Below, one piece after another: positions 44,900 through 57,610 of a DNA stretch of 64,000 nucleotides (position 1 is its first letter; every line of letters begins with the position of its first letter). A model generated the notes under the pieces. That model did no database searches. It saw nothing but the letters and a program-made list of their open reading frames with translations, and was not told the origin of the DNA. The stretch comes from Cryptomeria japonica (taxonomy: Eukaryota > Streptophyta > Pinopsida > Cupressales > Cupressaceae): positions 461,616,072 to 461,680,071 of the forward strand of contig NC_081406.1 in assembly GCF_030272615.1 (NCBI RefSeq), read 5' to 3'. A program made the position numbers and the translations under genes.

Positions 44900-45617
44900 G
44901 CAAAGTGATGAGACATGTCTCAACCATATTAGATGAGACAAAAGTATGAAAAAATATAAGTAAACTTAAGCTAGGTGTGAATAGGTCAATCCTAAATAGG
45001 TGATTATCTAACTAGGTGCATAATGATACTATTTAAACTAACATTATTTAGTGGCGAGAACCTACCTTCTTAGTTTTGTAATAAAAGTATTTATTATCGA
45101 GTTGATAGATGTGTCATAACAATGATTTAGAGCTCTGTTAGATAATAGTTTAAGATCAACAAATTCTTGCAAATTGAATGCATCTTGATAAGTTGATGAG
45201 TATTATAGTTATTCAATTTCACCTTGACCAATTCATTCTAGGCACAACTATGGCTAGCATAGTTCAAGTCGAGTTTGTTCATTAGAATAAATATTTACTA
45301 AATATTGATGACAAAATGATTTGTTCATAGAGAGTATCCATGATTTGTTTGATTTATTTTGAGTTTAATAACCACATAATTGTACATAGTTCTAAATGAG
45401 AACAAAATAATTTAAAAGTAAAAAAGCTAATTTTGAGAAAATTATTATTATAGCAATTTAAAATATAATATAATACTAAAACTAATAATAAATAATAATA
45501 TACCAACAACTAATAAAGAAATAATTATTGTTACAAATTAATCTTTAGATATAATTATTATGTAAAAATAAATTAATAAATCCTCATAAATTATAAAAAT
45601 AATTAACTAAAGATAAC
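44900..45617. other. AT-rich DNA without a recognised feature
   Basis: It is strongly AT-rich, especially 45400-45617, and no frame or repeat is supported. Confidence 0.5.
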
Positions 45618-45626
45618 ATATAATTT

Positions 45627-45797
45627 CTTTTTGATAAACGAACAAAATTTTGGTGTACTACCCCTTTCCATTGATAAAGTAAAATTAAGACTAGTACATT
45701 TTGCTAATCTAGTGGAGTGCCAAAATATAGGGGATACCCAATCAACACTATCCACCTAGAAAAAAGAACTCTTGGAACCCCATGAATGAGGGATAAT
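45627..45797 (-). mobile_element. Possible LINE 3'-end fragment
   Basis: The minus strand ends GGTAGTACACCAAAATTTTG then CGTTTATCAAAAAGAAA, resembling the 3' tails of plant L1-type LINEs. ATATAATTT occurs on both sides (45618-45626 and 45798-45806), a possible target duplication, but it is weak in such AT-rich DNA. Confidence 0.4.
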
Positions 45798-46029
45798 ATA
45801 TAATTTTTTAATGTTTTATTATTATTACATTAAAAAAATTCTTCAATAAAATATAAATAAGTAGTATGAACACCAAAATTTTAAATACTTATTTATAATT
45901 AAGTATATTACTTATAATAAATCTATTTAAAGGACATAAGAAATGTAACTACGCATTAATTTTAATAATAAATTATTGATTATTAAAGTAAATATGATGT
46001 TTACTTTAAAATATTTAAGTAATAATTTT

Positions 46030-46677
46030 TTATTTTTTTCAATAAAAGTGGATTTTTCCACTAAACATTTTTATTAATATTTTTTTATTTTTTACACAGG
46101 ATTCAAAGAGCATACTAGAGGTAAGAACCTTGGGAAGAAAACCTCCAGTCACAGCTCATAAAATAAACCTATAGTATCTAACGGATCAATTTATACACCC
46201 CACCCAAAACCACATACAAAATGTGGTCACAACACATATAATATCAGTTTTGCATAGAGCCCATATGACAATTTTCCAAAAAAACCCATCGGATAATTTT
46301 CAAATGTAGACTCCATAGGTACTATCAATGGAAGAAGACAAAATTTTCCAAAGCCCTGAAAGTATCAAAAAACCTTTGGAAAAACACTATTATATCAAAT
46401 ACCATGACCTCGAACTCTTCTCCAAACAACGAACATGAATACTTGAAATGAAAGGGGAAAGCATGAATAATTATCATCATAAAATTTTACATCGACGTTA
46501 CTCAAGAAAATCATATGACTATTGCTGCAAACCTTCCCATACCCAAGAAGGAATTTCCTCAAAACCCACCTCTCACTAATTAGCATTGCTATCAATGGCT
46601 AAATTTGCCAAATAATCTGCAATCTTATTAACTTCTCTGTAACAATGGGATACCAAGAAAGATTCAAACAATTCTAA
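46030..46677 (-). mobile_element. 5'-truncated LINE with 16-bp target duplication
   Basis: The minus strand from 46680 encodes the end of a LINE-type RNase H domain (FLVSHCYREVNKIADYLANL), then a short tail with stops (VGFEEIPSWVWEG). A 3' untranslated region with A-rich tail follows (T-rich on the plus strand, 46030-46098). TTTAAGTAATAATTTT stands at both 46014-46029 and 46678-46693, a perfect 16-bp duplication framing the insertion, as made by target-primed reverse transcription. Only about 650 bases of the element were inserted. Confidence 0.75.
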
Positions 46678-46693
46678 TTTAAGTAATAATTTT

Positions 46694-47314
46694 AATTATA
46701 CTATTTATTTATTTTTTATTTCAAAACTATTTTTATTTATTTGGGAGCTATTTTATTGATTTGAGAATTATTGTATTTTACTTTGAATGATTTAAAACAT
46801 ATTTTCTTTCATTTATATTGTTTGCATTTGATATTTTACATCTAAAGAATTTTTTTATTTACAAAGTAAAAATAGTATAGATATCTTAAATACATTTATG
46901 AAAAAGATGTTTACAAATATTAAATTTTGAGTTGTTCATGTTGAAATTATTAGTAAAAATATGTGAACAATATCCCTATCTCTAAGCATATTTTCGATAG
47001 ATGTATTTAAGATAGCTATACTTATATATTGTGTAGACTTTAAATTATATGATATCAAAGAGTCATGATCATATTATTAAAAACTAAAAATATAAAATAT
47101 CTCTTAAACAAATAAACAAAACAAAATAACTCTAAAGGAAATAAAATAATTCAAAATTAAGAATTTTTTAGAGAAATATATATAAACAATTATATTTGTT
47201 ATAATATACAATACAAATGAATACGTACTATAATAAATATTTATAAAAAATAATTTAATATATTAATATTTATATCAAATTATTATTATAATAATTAAAA
47301 TTAATATGAGGGAC
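46694..47314. other. AT-rich DNA without a recognised feature
   Basis: Long A/T stretches; no supported frame or repeat. Confidence 0.5.
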
Positions 47315-47480
47315 AACGTTTAAGTGAAATGGTAGGGCTTCTTGTTGTAGTAACAACAAATAAGGTTCAAACCTTGTGGGATTACTATTTACCGCATCAA
47401 TAATTGTGAGGTGGGCTACAAGATTCTTGTATTTAGAATTCCCTATAGGATGTGGAATGGATCATTTGCATTATGCTTGA
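47315..47480 (+). mobile_element. SINE-like, tRNA-derived candidate
   Basis: TAAGTGAAATGGTAGGGCTT (47321-47340) resembles an A box, and GGTTCAAACC (47364-47373) a B box of the internal pol III promoter, about 35 bases apart as in tRNA-derived SINEs. The 3' end and target duplication are not clear. Confidence 0.4.
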
Positions 47481-49669
47481 CAATAAATCCTTGGTCTAAT
47501 TTTCTCTTAAGTTGGAAAATCACAAATTGGATTGAGAAAATCTATGTAAGTACCTTGACCAATTGCAAGACTTTTCATTAATGCACGTCTATTGCAAAGA
47601 AATTAAGGTGGTAAAATTTCAATATAGTCAATGCATAGATTAGGATGGGAAGATGATAATCTTTAATGGATCCTTGTCCAAGACATCACATTGCTAGAGG
47701 ACAAGACCATCAAATGATCTATAATGTAGGGATTCACCTAGATTTCCCTAGTCCTTTAACCAATTTTCTACAACACGGGTTTATATATAAAATTTGGATG
47801 CTATGGAAGTGTCGTGCTATTGGCTAACACAATGATTGAAAGCTTGCATATTGTATTGAATTGTGTGTTTAATTATAAACAAAACAAGTTTGAAGAGTAG
47901 ATCCACAAAGTTTTTTATATCCCATCAAGGTTGCAAAAAGTGCAATCCAAGCTATCATCAATGAGAAATATTTGTCTAATGCCCACATCCATGATACCAC
48001 ACTCATGGATATTTTCCTCTACAACATCATAATAACTACAAGAGACCTGAAGTGACGAATGAGAAGTTCAAACAAGTACATCATGCAATTGTTTCAATAT
48101 GATATACTCAACACCACATCCAACTGAAACTAGGATCTAAAAGAAGAATTCTGGGAGACAAAATTTGTGTCACCAAAAGTTTAGAAAAAATGAGGACACA
48201 AAATAGCCAATCATGCTAATGAGGGGTGATAGAACATGGAATGATATGGAGACCTATGCATTTTTTATGAGATACAAAAATAATATCTTTTCTTTTGTAT
48301 AGATATAATTGTTGCAAGAAATCTTTGAAGGCCTCAAGATGCACTTTCATGTATTAGGTTGAAAGGCCAAAATCTATGTATTGTTCTTAACTTTTATTAT
48401 CATATACTTGGAGCTACCCCCTTAGCAGATTTTCCTTATATATATTAAATATAGTTCATAAAACATTAAAAAAAAAAAGTTAAATTGTAATGTTAGAGAT
48501 CAGCCAGAGGGTTGCCACTGAAATACTACAAAAAAAAGATTCAGAGTTTATAAAAGAGCTTAAAGTCTCATCTATCTAGCCAACTAATACTTCAAAATGG
48601 ATCCAAACACCTATATCTACTAGGATTGTACATATATTATCCTCCTACTAACATGTCATCAGTTGTTCTTACTTTTACTATACTAGTCTATGTCATGCCA
48701 CCCCAAAGGGTGATCGATGGTTGAGATGTCTTCATTAGAGTTGACTATCTCCACCACTGTACTTTTCCCTAGTTCAATGTGGTACCTTCCTTTGCTTGCC
48801 TTGTTTTTCTTTCCTTGGTATTCATTTCTAATGTCTTTGCCTTTGTCTTGCCTCTTCTTTTCCTCATTGTACTCTTGTATGAACTCTCTTAGTACTTGAA
48901 CAAATGGTTTGTTCTCCTTTGTATAAGCCCATTTGTGTCCATAAATCACTCTAAAGTACTTACCCTTAGTGTGTCATATTCAAGAAATTTAGTAAACTTT
49001 AATTTAGAAATATCCAAAGTCACAATGACCTGCATATCAATATGTAAATAAATGAGTCTCTTGCAAGACTTTGTACGATCCCTTTTAACACCCTAAAAAT
49101 TCTCTTCATTTGTCATAACCCAAATATGCCATAAAATTTTAGTTGAAAAAATTAACCAAAATAAATTGTATTTGCCTACTTGTTTGCTTTGTTTTGGGAG
49201 GACAAGGGCACTTGGGGTGCCCTTGTCTAGAACAAGGCGTTATAGTCCCCTTTAAACATGAACTATTTAAGTAGATTAGGGAACTTTACCTTATCTATGA
49301 TTTTTGGTCCATGTGGCTCAATGTGAGCATTAGAGGTTGGCTTAAATGATGATTTACCTAGGGAACCCTATTAAAGACATCCTATCAATTCATTTTGACA
49401 TCCACATCCACCCCATCATTTGTGTATACATTAAGCATTCAAGGCAACATTTCATCCTACCATATCCTTCAAGCATCATGGATCAAACCACATCAACAAT
49501 ATTGCATAATAAGGGTTTCAACAATATTTGCCTCTGATGAATCATTGTTAAAAGCTTTTATCCATAGTGATCCATATTTCGCATGGTTACATAGTGATAC
49601 TATTAAAACATTGATGGAATATGTAGATCTCATAAGGGATTTTGTAGACAATATTCATGATACTCTTAG
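47481..49669. other. Spacer without a recognised gene
   Basis: Open frames at 48683-48949 (minus, Lys/Glu-rich) and 49346-49682 (plus) show no domain I recognise. The Lys-rich minus frame could be a decayed exon, but nothing supports it beyond length. Confidence 0.4.
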
Positions 49670-50459
49670 TGTAGCATCCTAAAATTGCACACTTGTACAA
49701 TTTTGACAGCTCTGGATCCATACCTTAGCATTTTCACCCCTTGGCCTAATTGGGACCTGATTATGCTCATGCCCCTCATGAATTGCATCATTTTTTACTT
49801 TTTCTATGCATCTAGCATCTTATCCTAGCCCTAAATAGGGGTGAGACCAGTGCGCCAGACTCTGGTCCCCCCCTAATTAGGGTGTTTCTAAAACCCTTTG
49901 CCCTATTCAAATTTGGTTGGGATTCCTCTCTCTGTGCCTCCTGATATCGGGAAATTAGTAAGTTTTCTGATGGACAAATATAAAAGGAGATTTTCCTCTC
50001 TCATTTGATATCTAACACATCTATCAAGCATTCGACAATCATATAACATCAATAAATCAATCATTCAAGAGCAATTCAACATTAATCAGTCTTCCTTAAA
50101 GCCTTGGGGAAGTAATAAAGTCAAGAATCAAGCATTGAAGTATACATATTTCATTGTATTTTGTTGAAGACTTCATCAAGTTCTAATTCTATGTGGAGAC
50201 AAAAAAATCTTCACAAGGAGGTATATCACTTGATTTCCAACCATTATTCAACATCTCTATCAAAAGGAGAATCTTCCATTACAACAATTTCAATTATCTT
50301 TATCTCAATTTCATGGTTAATTCCAAAATAGGGGTTTTCCCTAGGGCAAGCCCCTATTCCCTGTAGGCAATTGACACTCATATAGCTTAGTTGTGTTGTC
50401 ATTGATGGAAACACACATAATTTTGGGTTGGTCACTTAACCGATACTCACTGGTATACA
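49670..50459 (+). repeat. LTR-like block with TATA box
   Basis: It starts TGTAGCATCC and could end at ...ATACA near 50459. TATAAAAG at 49979-49986 is placed like an LTR promoter, and TTTGGCAACTAGC follows the end like a weak primer site. No second copy lies in the window, so this may be a truncated or solo LTR interrupted by element C at 50530. Confidence 0.3.
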
Positions 50460-50529
50460 TTGTTTGGCAACTAGCATTCAAGTCATCTGGCACTGGTAGT
50501 CAAAGGAAACTAGCAAACTAGGAACCGGT

Positions 50530-51311
50530 TGTAGACACCTAAAATTGTCATGTCTAATTAAATAAATATATTTATTTATTTAATTATTTTAGCTTAATTC
50601 TTCTATTAATTAAATAAATCTTTATTTATTCAAATTAATTCATTTATCCTCTTCTAGCCTTATTTCTCATTTAAATAAATAGCTTTATTTATTTAAATTA
50701 TCCTTTTCTTAAATTAAATAAACATCTTATTTATTTAATTGATCCCACTCCTTCTATTAATTAAATAAATATTTATTTAATTAATTAATTCATTAGCCTT
50801 TTCCACTCATGACACATGTCATTTATGTCTCAATTCCTACATTACCAACCCTTTTATTATTTTCTTATTTTCTCTACCTACCCTTTAATCCTAGCCGACA
50901 TTTATCTTTTACACCTCTCAATCTTATCCGTCCCTTTCTTATAGTGTCTTCTATATAAGGAGATGATTCCTTCATTATCAACTCTCGATTACTACCCAAC
51001 TACTCTACGCTTTCAAACTTTCATATGCGATCAAGCATACTCGCAACCACATTTCCGTTCTTTGTTGAGCTCTTGTGCACACATAAAATTTGAGAGCATA
51101 TATATCAAGCAAGATCAATGGAGATAGGAAGAATGAAGATCCAAACCCTGTTGGACATGTGATGGTATAATCTTTGTGATTTCATTTTATTTGCATTGTC
51201 TTAGGTAATCTTCATATGTTATGGTGGATCTTTGTTGTTGTTAGGCTATGGTTTTGTGGTTGAATTCAATTAGTCTTTCAATATTGTTGTTATCCACTTT
51301 CACCATAAACA
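50530..51311 (+). repeat. 5' LTR of element C
   Basis: It starts TGTAGACACC, is rich in TTTATTTAATT words, and has TATATAAG at 50952-50959. It ends CA before TTTTGGCATGCC. The first 170 bases recur at 60923-61095. Confidence 0.88.
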
Positions 51312-51314
51312 TTT

Positions 51315-51332
51315 TGGCATGCCCCGTGGGAC
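51315..51332 (+). other. Primer binding site of element C
   Basis: TGGCATGCCCCGTGGGAC lies four bases after the LTR end and resembles the site of element A. The tRNA is not assigned. Confidence 0.6.
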
Positions 51333-53550
51333 ATGGATTTTTTTTAGATCTATGTTATTTTTGTAGGTGTTTTCTAACCCTCTATTGTTGTTTTGTAAAA
51401 TAATTTGGAGAATAACCTTGTGCAGCTAGGGTTTTGGACACAAAATCAAGATCTTGGAGAGATTTGATCCGATCTCACAAACAAATTTGAATTTTTGCAT
51501 AAAATTTTGTTGGAAGGTGGAAGATAGAATCAAGAGCTCTCAATCCAAAATTCAGAAAATTTTTGGAGCAGATTTTCATTTTCTATGAATTTTTATTAGT
51601 TTTCATCAAATATTAATTTTGAGATAAAATGAGTGAATTTTTGGGATTTTCTTACATTTTTTGAAATATGTCATAACTATAAATAGGATCTGTTCTTTGT
51701 GATTTTAATTTTGATGCAAAATCATTCCTAAAAAATTGGATCTTTGAAAATTAGGGTTTTGCATTATTTTGCTCATATATCACAAACCGCTTGGAAATTT
51801 TGCAGGAATGTTTTTATGCAAGCTTGGAAGGTCATCAGGAGTGTCCAGTAAAAATTTCAGATTTTTTGGTTCAATTTTGCATTTTATATGAATTTTTTAT
51901 AATTTTTCGTAAAAAAATAATTTTTGGAGCAAATTAGCAAATTTTTTGGATTTTCTTACATTTCTAGAAATTTCTTGAAATTTTACAGGTGGTCTTTTTT
52001 GTGATGAATCAGATCTTTGAATTGGTAAAAAGAACACATTGTTGAAGACCCCTATTTCACAAAGTCTTTTGGATCAAAAATTTACCTAACTTGTGTTCTT
52101 ACATGAAGGGGTGATCATTTGAAACAATCCAAACTACTAATAGACCTTTCTTGCAGGACCTTAGCAAGGGTTTTTTTATCTTTATTGTGTACCTTGTTTT
52201 CATAAACTAGCAAACACTTCAATTGGTGCACTAAAATTGAACCAGTGTGTTTTTTGTCTTGAGCAATAGGTTCTTTTTGTTTAATCTTTAGAGGGCTTGT
52301 CTCCCCGTGTGGTCATTAGGACTACTAGTGAGGAGAGAACGACCCAAGTGGTAGTGAGGAAAACCCACCTCTTTTGAACCACTATAAAAAACTATATACA
52401 TGGTGAAGACTATGGATAACGTGTGTTGATTAGTTCATACCAACACTATGTCTCCCCATAAACCCGTTTGATCAAATTTATTTGATCAGTTGTAGGGCGT
52501 AACCCCTACCGGTTGGGAGCCTTCTATATTTATAGAGCTGAAAGTGTCACATGTATGGTACATGAGCGGATGCCCTTACTAGCACCTTTTTGTTTTAGAA
52601 TCCAAAATCCTTCTAGTTGTTGGGGCAGGAGGTCGGACCTCTGGAGCGGCCCACACACATACAGTTCTTAGTAGAGATACAAAGTTCACCACTGATGCTT
52701 GTCTACCCCAACAAGTGAGTGTCAAGGGTGGAGCCAGTGGGGTCAATCATCTAAGTATCTGCTCTGAATAGTGTAGCCTTGGGGGAAACCCCATGTGGGA
52801 TCAACAACTATTATCTCAGCCAACCATAAGAATTGTGCTTGTCTTATTTTGAACTATCAAACATTCAAGACCAAACATCAAAACATTGTTCCTTTTGTGT
52901 CTTCAAGTGTATGCAAAACATTTTTACATCAAACAATACACTTTTATTTGAGTCATTTTGAGTCTAAACACTTGCAAACATTGAGTCTTCATTCACATTG
53001 TGTCCTTTTGTCATGAAAAATAGTCAGAAAAATTCAGATTTGGTCACAACAAACAACTTCACAAATTGGAAAAATTTACAGTCCAACAAACAAGAACAAT
53101 CAGTTTTGAAATTCTTGAGCTTCCTAAGCTATCTCTTCAGGTTTTCATCTATAATTCAACTTGTCTTTGGGTCTCACAAAGTCCATCATTGATTTACACC
53201 TTACATTACATTCATGTTTGTCTAAAGTTGAGTCAAAAGGTCACTTGCTTGTCCTCATCATACTTTGTTAACACACTACATACACCAACATTTTGCTAAG
53301 TGCTCCCTCATCAAGGTCTATCACCTTTGGGTCTCATTTGGTCTTACTTAGAGTAAAGGTCAACTTACCTCATCAAGAGAAACTATCATCTCTTTGGAAC
53401 TCACACCTACTCTATTACATACATACTTGGTCTTACACTTTGGACATTGCAAGTACACCTCAGATTCATATACATTCCATCCAAACTCTTGGTCTTCCAT
53501 ACTCTTTCCATTTTCATCTAGTCTCACACATCTTGGTCAATACCTAGTTC
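51333..53550 (+). other. Noncoding leader of element C
   Basis: This is a 2.2-kb leader before the gag ATG at 53551, with T-rich first half and balanced middle (52290-52780). Short open frames (52795-53547) have no recognised domain. No TAGCGCAT array is present, unlike element A. Confidence 0.5.
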
Positions 53551-55450
53551 ATGGTTGAAACCCGTTCCCAAAAATCTAGGAGAGAAACTAAAGAGGCTCA
53601 AGAGTCTGCAAACATGAGTTCATATGAGTATGACAATGATATCTTTTTCAATTCTAATCATACTACATTACCTAACATGGATGCCTATAGAAACATTCCA
53701 AATGTTGAGAACATGGACACTACAAACAACAATGAAACACACAATGATAATATGGATAATATTTCAGTACATTCAGCAGAAGTGAAAGACTCTATTATGG
53801 ATCCCCATCTCAATTGATTGGCTGAGGATATAATGAGGAGAGATAGAAAATACTTCTTACAAGTGATGGCACAAAGTGGAGCCAAGATCTCCCATGATTT
53901 TGACATGTCTCAAATAATGGAAAATCGACCTTTGCAACAACCTCACCTTAACATGGATCAAATGAGGCCTAATAGTGGAGGCAATAGAGGACCACATATT
54001 GTTCCTGAATCACCATCATCTTTGTTTTAAAAACCTAAGGTCCCACATACACATGGTCAAGTATATGATACTCACCTTCGCAGACCATTATGGAAGTCTT
54101 ATGCAGAAAAATATGCTCAATCACATTCCAATGTTAAGGACCAACCACCAAAGAAATTGGATATCCAAAGGCATGATAAAAATTTAGACACAAGGAAACC
54201 CCGTGTCAAATTTGGGGGCAACACATTAGAACAAACTCATGACATGCCTGTAGAGTATGGTATACATGGACAAAACATATATTCCATTCCTCATCATGAC
54301 TCTATACCAAGTGGTCCATATACGCAAAATCACTATAGACTTCCGCCATATGAACATGTGTATGATTGATACCATCCATATATGCAACATGCTCCTCCTC
54401 CACCCAGTGCTTCAAGCTTGGGGTATGGTCCAAGAAGTCGGTCTCCACCTAAGAACAATTTGGAACAACAAATTAAGGACTTACAAAAGAAAATGGAGGA
54501 CATAAATACATTGAAGCCAACTTACACAATGAGAGACATATGTCCCTATCCATTTGACAAAATCATTCCAATGCCTCCATTTCCTACACACTTTGTGACA
54601 CCTAAGTTTGATAAGTATAGAGGAAAAGGAGATCCTAAGGCACACATAAGACAGTTTTTCATAGCTTGCATTGAGGTAGTAGCAGAAGAGACATATTTGA
54701 TGAGATTATTCCCATAGAGCTTAGGCGATCAAGAATTAAGTCATGGTGTGACTTAGCAGAGGCATTTATCCAACATAGAGACAGACATATCGGTCACTAC
54801 TTTGTGCAACACCAAGCAAAAGGATGGAGAAATCTAGCCAGCAAGTGCTCTTGTGAAATTCCACAAAAATAAATGGTAGAGATGTTCACCCAGAATGTTA
54901 ACAAAGACATTGGTTAAGATCTAAGAAAAGCTTGTTTGTCCACCTTTAAGGACGTCATTGAAAAAGGCTTAGCAATAGAAAAGGTCCTAATTGAGCAAGG
55001 CATCGTCAAAATATTCAAAGAAAACAAAGAGGACTATAATGGAAAAGACAAACCAAGATTTTGGAATAAAAACAAGAACACAGTCAATAATGGTGTTGTT
55101 GATGCCAATATAGTACGACCCAAAATCATTTTTTTGCGATAAAGCTCTACAAACAATCAAGTGAATACTCAAACAACTTCCAAATCATGAAGGAAGTACA
55201 CCCCATTGGGAGAACCACTTCAATCGGCTTTCAAGAAGCTAGTGGCAAACAAAATAATAACAATCCCAAATCTACCTCCATATGAGCCAAAGGTTAAACC
55301 AAATTGGTGGAATGATGATGAATATTGTGAATTTCATAAGAGAAAAGGTCATAAAATAGGAAATTGTCTTTGACTGAAGAACATCATACAAGATCTTATT
55401 GATAGAGGTGACATTGAGATTCAAGGACACTCATCCAATCAAGAACATGA
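53551..55450 (+). pseudogene. Gag of element C, decayed
   Basis: The ATG at 53551 starts MVETRSQKSRRETKEAQ, a common Gag start in such elements. The same register continues through 53818, 54157 and 54382 segments with stops between them. The gag core is visible at 54530-54717 (MRDICPYPFDKIIPMPPFP, PKFDKYRGKGDPKAHIRQF, ETYLMRLFP). The register then changes near 54720-54930, with STFKDVIEKGLAIEKVLIEQG following. The CHHC zinc motif (YCEFHKRKGHKIGNC) lies at about 55325-55370. Gag would form the particle; stops and a frame change make this copy non-functional. Confidence 0.85.
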
Positions 55451-56410
55451 AATGTTAAAAGAACCATTTCCAAAACATGACAAGGGAAAAGCTAAAGCCA
55501 CAGATGACCAAACCAACTATACTAGAGCATCTTATAACTATAATTCAACTATCAAGAACATTTTGATGGACAATTATGTCTCTACCATAATCATCAAGAA
55601 CAAAATGCCTGAGAATTCTACACAAAGGCCCAAGATTGTCCTAAAAGGAATTGGATCTTCTTCCGAACCTACCTCTAAATGTAATGTCACAACTCATCGA
55701 GGTAAATTCACCTTGCAAGGTGCTCCAACTAAAAAAATTGCTTCCTCATCAACCAAACTTGAGTATGAACTTGTAGAAGAGCTAGGGAAGACACCCGTGC
55801 TTATCTCCATCCTCGAACTTTTACATATATCCCCTACACATAAAGCCATTCTTGACCAAACTGTAAGAGACACTTCCATCCCCATTGATTTGAAGATGGA
55901 CTAGTTTCAAGCCATGGTGGGATACCTTTCTTTTCCACACTCCCTTACATTTACAGAAGCTAATGACGCCTCCGTGAGCCAACCACATAATGCACCTTTA
56001 CACATTGAATCCTTCCTACACAAGTACCAAATAAAATGAGTCCCGATAGATGGAGGAGCAGGTCTGAACATTTTTACTTTGAACACAATAATACAATTGG
56101 GATATTCGGACAAAGCTGTGAATGCTACAAATAAAATTACCATCAAAGCATATGATTATGAATAGCGTTCATCTAAAGCACAATTACCTTACCTCTTAGA
56201 GTTGGGCCAGTTACAAAGGATGTGGTTTGTAAATTCCTAGACCTAGATCTAACATACAACATATTGCTAGGACGTCCTTGGATTCATGAAATGAGGACAG
56301 TCCCATCTACATACCACCAATGCATTAAGTTTCCTCACAATGTACTTGAAATAACAATTAATGGTGATCCTAATCCATTTATATATTGCAATAACCTGCG
56401 ACATAGATAA
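55451..56410 (+). pseudogene. Protease region of element C
   Basis: 55452-55904 encodes the pre-protease part (ISILELLHISPTHKAIL). The protease core follows a stop at 56037: the catalytic triplet region reads IDGG then AGLNIF near 56047-56070. After a frame change the flap-partner segment LTYNILLGRPWIHEM appears at 56245-56290, in the frame 56222-56410. D-G-G matches element A. Stops and at least one frameshift break it. Confidence 0.8.
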
Positions 56411-57060
56411 AAAATAACAATACCTGTCAATCGAGAAGTTGTTCCATCTTCAACATATGTGGATCCAGAATCCTTGAAAGCTTCTAGGTCAACACAAGCA
56501 GAGATCAAAGAAAAGTTCAAGATTAAAGACATGGGATGTGGTGAATATATCATCCATGTTGATCAATGCTCACTATCTCCTAAGGTATTCACTCAATAGA
56601 AATAATCTATAAATAATTTGCAAGGAATTGGGTATGAACCACCTAGTGTTGTGGCTACTAAGTCTGAATGCAAATCTCCTCTAGTGGTGCAAGCATCACT
56701 TGATATCAATAGTTCTAAGAGTGGTTTCAGCGAAGAATCTATTGAGTGTATCATCATCCCTTTTGAGAACTCACATAGCCTTACCATTTCATCCACTCCC
56801 TCCATTTCCACTCATCTCCCAGACTTGGATCAACAAGAATCACAAAATACCTTACTCATTGGGGATCAAGAATCAAGCTTTGAAAATAAAAATCTATAAG
56901 TCAAAAATAAAGAAAAGTCCTTTAGTCCAAATCAAAATCAAAAGCTATTGGACTCTGCAAAAATCAAAGTCAAGGATAAAAATCCTATGAAAGCAAAAGA
57001 GCAAGAGATGATCTCCCCTAATATCAAAATAACTGGGGGCAAAAAGTTTTAAAATTTCAA
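56411..57060 (+). pseudogene. Post-protease linker of element C
   Basis: It includes a remnant (KFKIKDMGCGEYIIHVD) like the segment in element A after protease, and a Ser-rich acidic frame (56618-56899). It ends in A-rich DNA without reaching RT, so the RT region is deleted. Confidence 0.6.
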
Positions 57061-57352
57061 GCCAAAAAGAATACTTGTTCATCCCAAGTCTCCATCATGC
57101 TATCGTACTCTCACTTCTTTTCACAATCATAAGCCTTCATCACTCATCCACTTGTTTCACACATCCATCCCCTTTTGGCGATATATCATGGACCTTTAAT
57201 GGAGCTTCCTCAAGGGATTTTGTTATCAGGGATGCCCAAACTTCTTTAGGTGACATGCATATGGGCCTATGTAGTCCACACACTAGTAATTCTATCTCAG
57301 TTCCTTTATCAAGGAAGACAGTCACTCGAGCTACACATCATTCAATCAAGGA
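57061..57352 (+). other. Deletion junction region in element C
   Basis: The sequence between linker and integrase end has an open frame (57075-57356) with no similarity to RT or integrase that I can see. RT, RNase H and the integrase core found in A and B at this place are absent. Confidence 0.5.
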
Positions 57353-57610
57353 ATGAACAACTACAATCATAAGGTTAAGCCTCACATATTTGAGGTGGGT
57401 GACCTGGTTCACAAGGAAAATTCTAAGAATCAACAAGACAGAGAGAAGAAGGGAAAATTCGAACCAAATTGGCTTGGTCCTTACATCATTACAACAGCCT
57501 ATGGATCCAATGCATATCAACTCTCAACCACAGAGGGTGAAATTTTGGAGGATCCTATCAACAACATGTACCTTTTCAGGTTTTACACACAGCTCTTTAG
57601 AGTATCCTAA
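57353..57610 (+). pseudogene. Integrase C-terminal remnant of element C
   Basis: The 85-residue frame (SYNHKV-like NNYNHKVKPHIFEVGDLV, KENSKNQQDREKKGKFEPNWLG, AYQLSTTEGEILEDPINNMYLFRFYT) matches the last part of integrase in elements A and B. It is open and ends at about the same residue. The catalytic core is absent, so it is only a remnant left by the internal deletion. Confidence 0.85.

Noticed and set aside
48683-48949. Lys/Glu-rich minus-strand frame of 88 residues
   Set aside because: No recognisable motif, promoter or splice context; length alone is weak evidence in AT-rich DNA.
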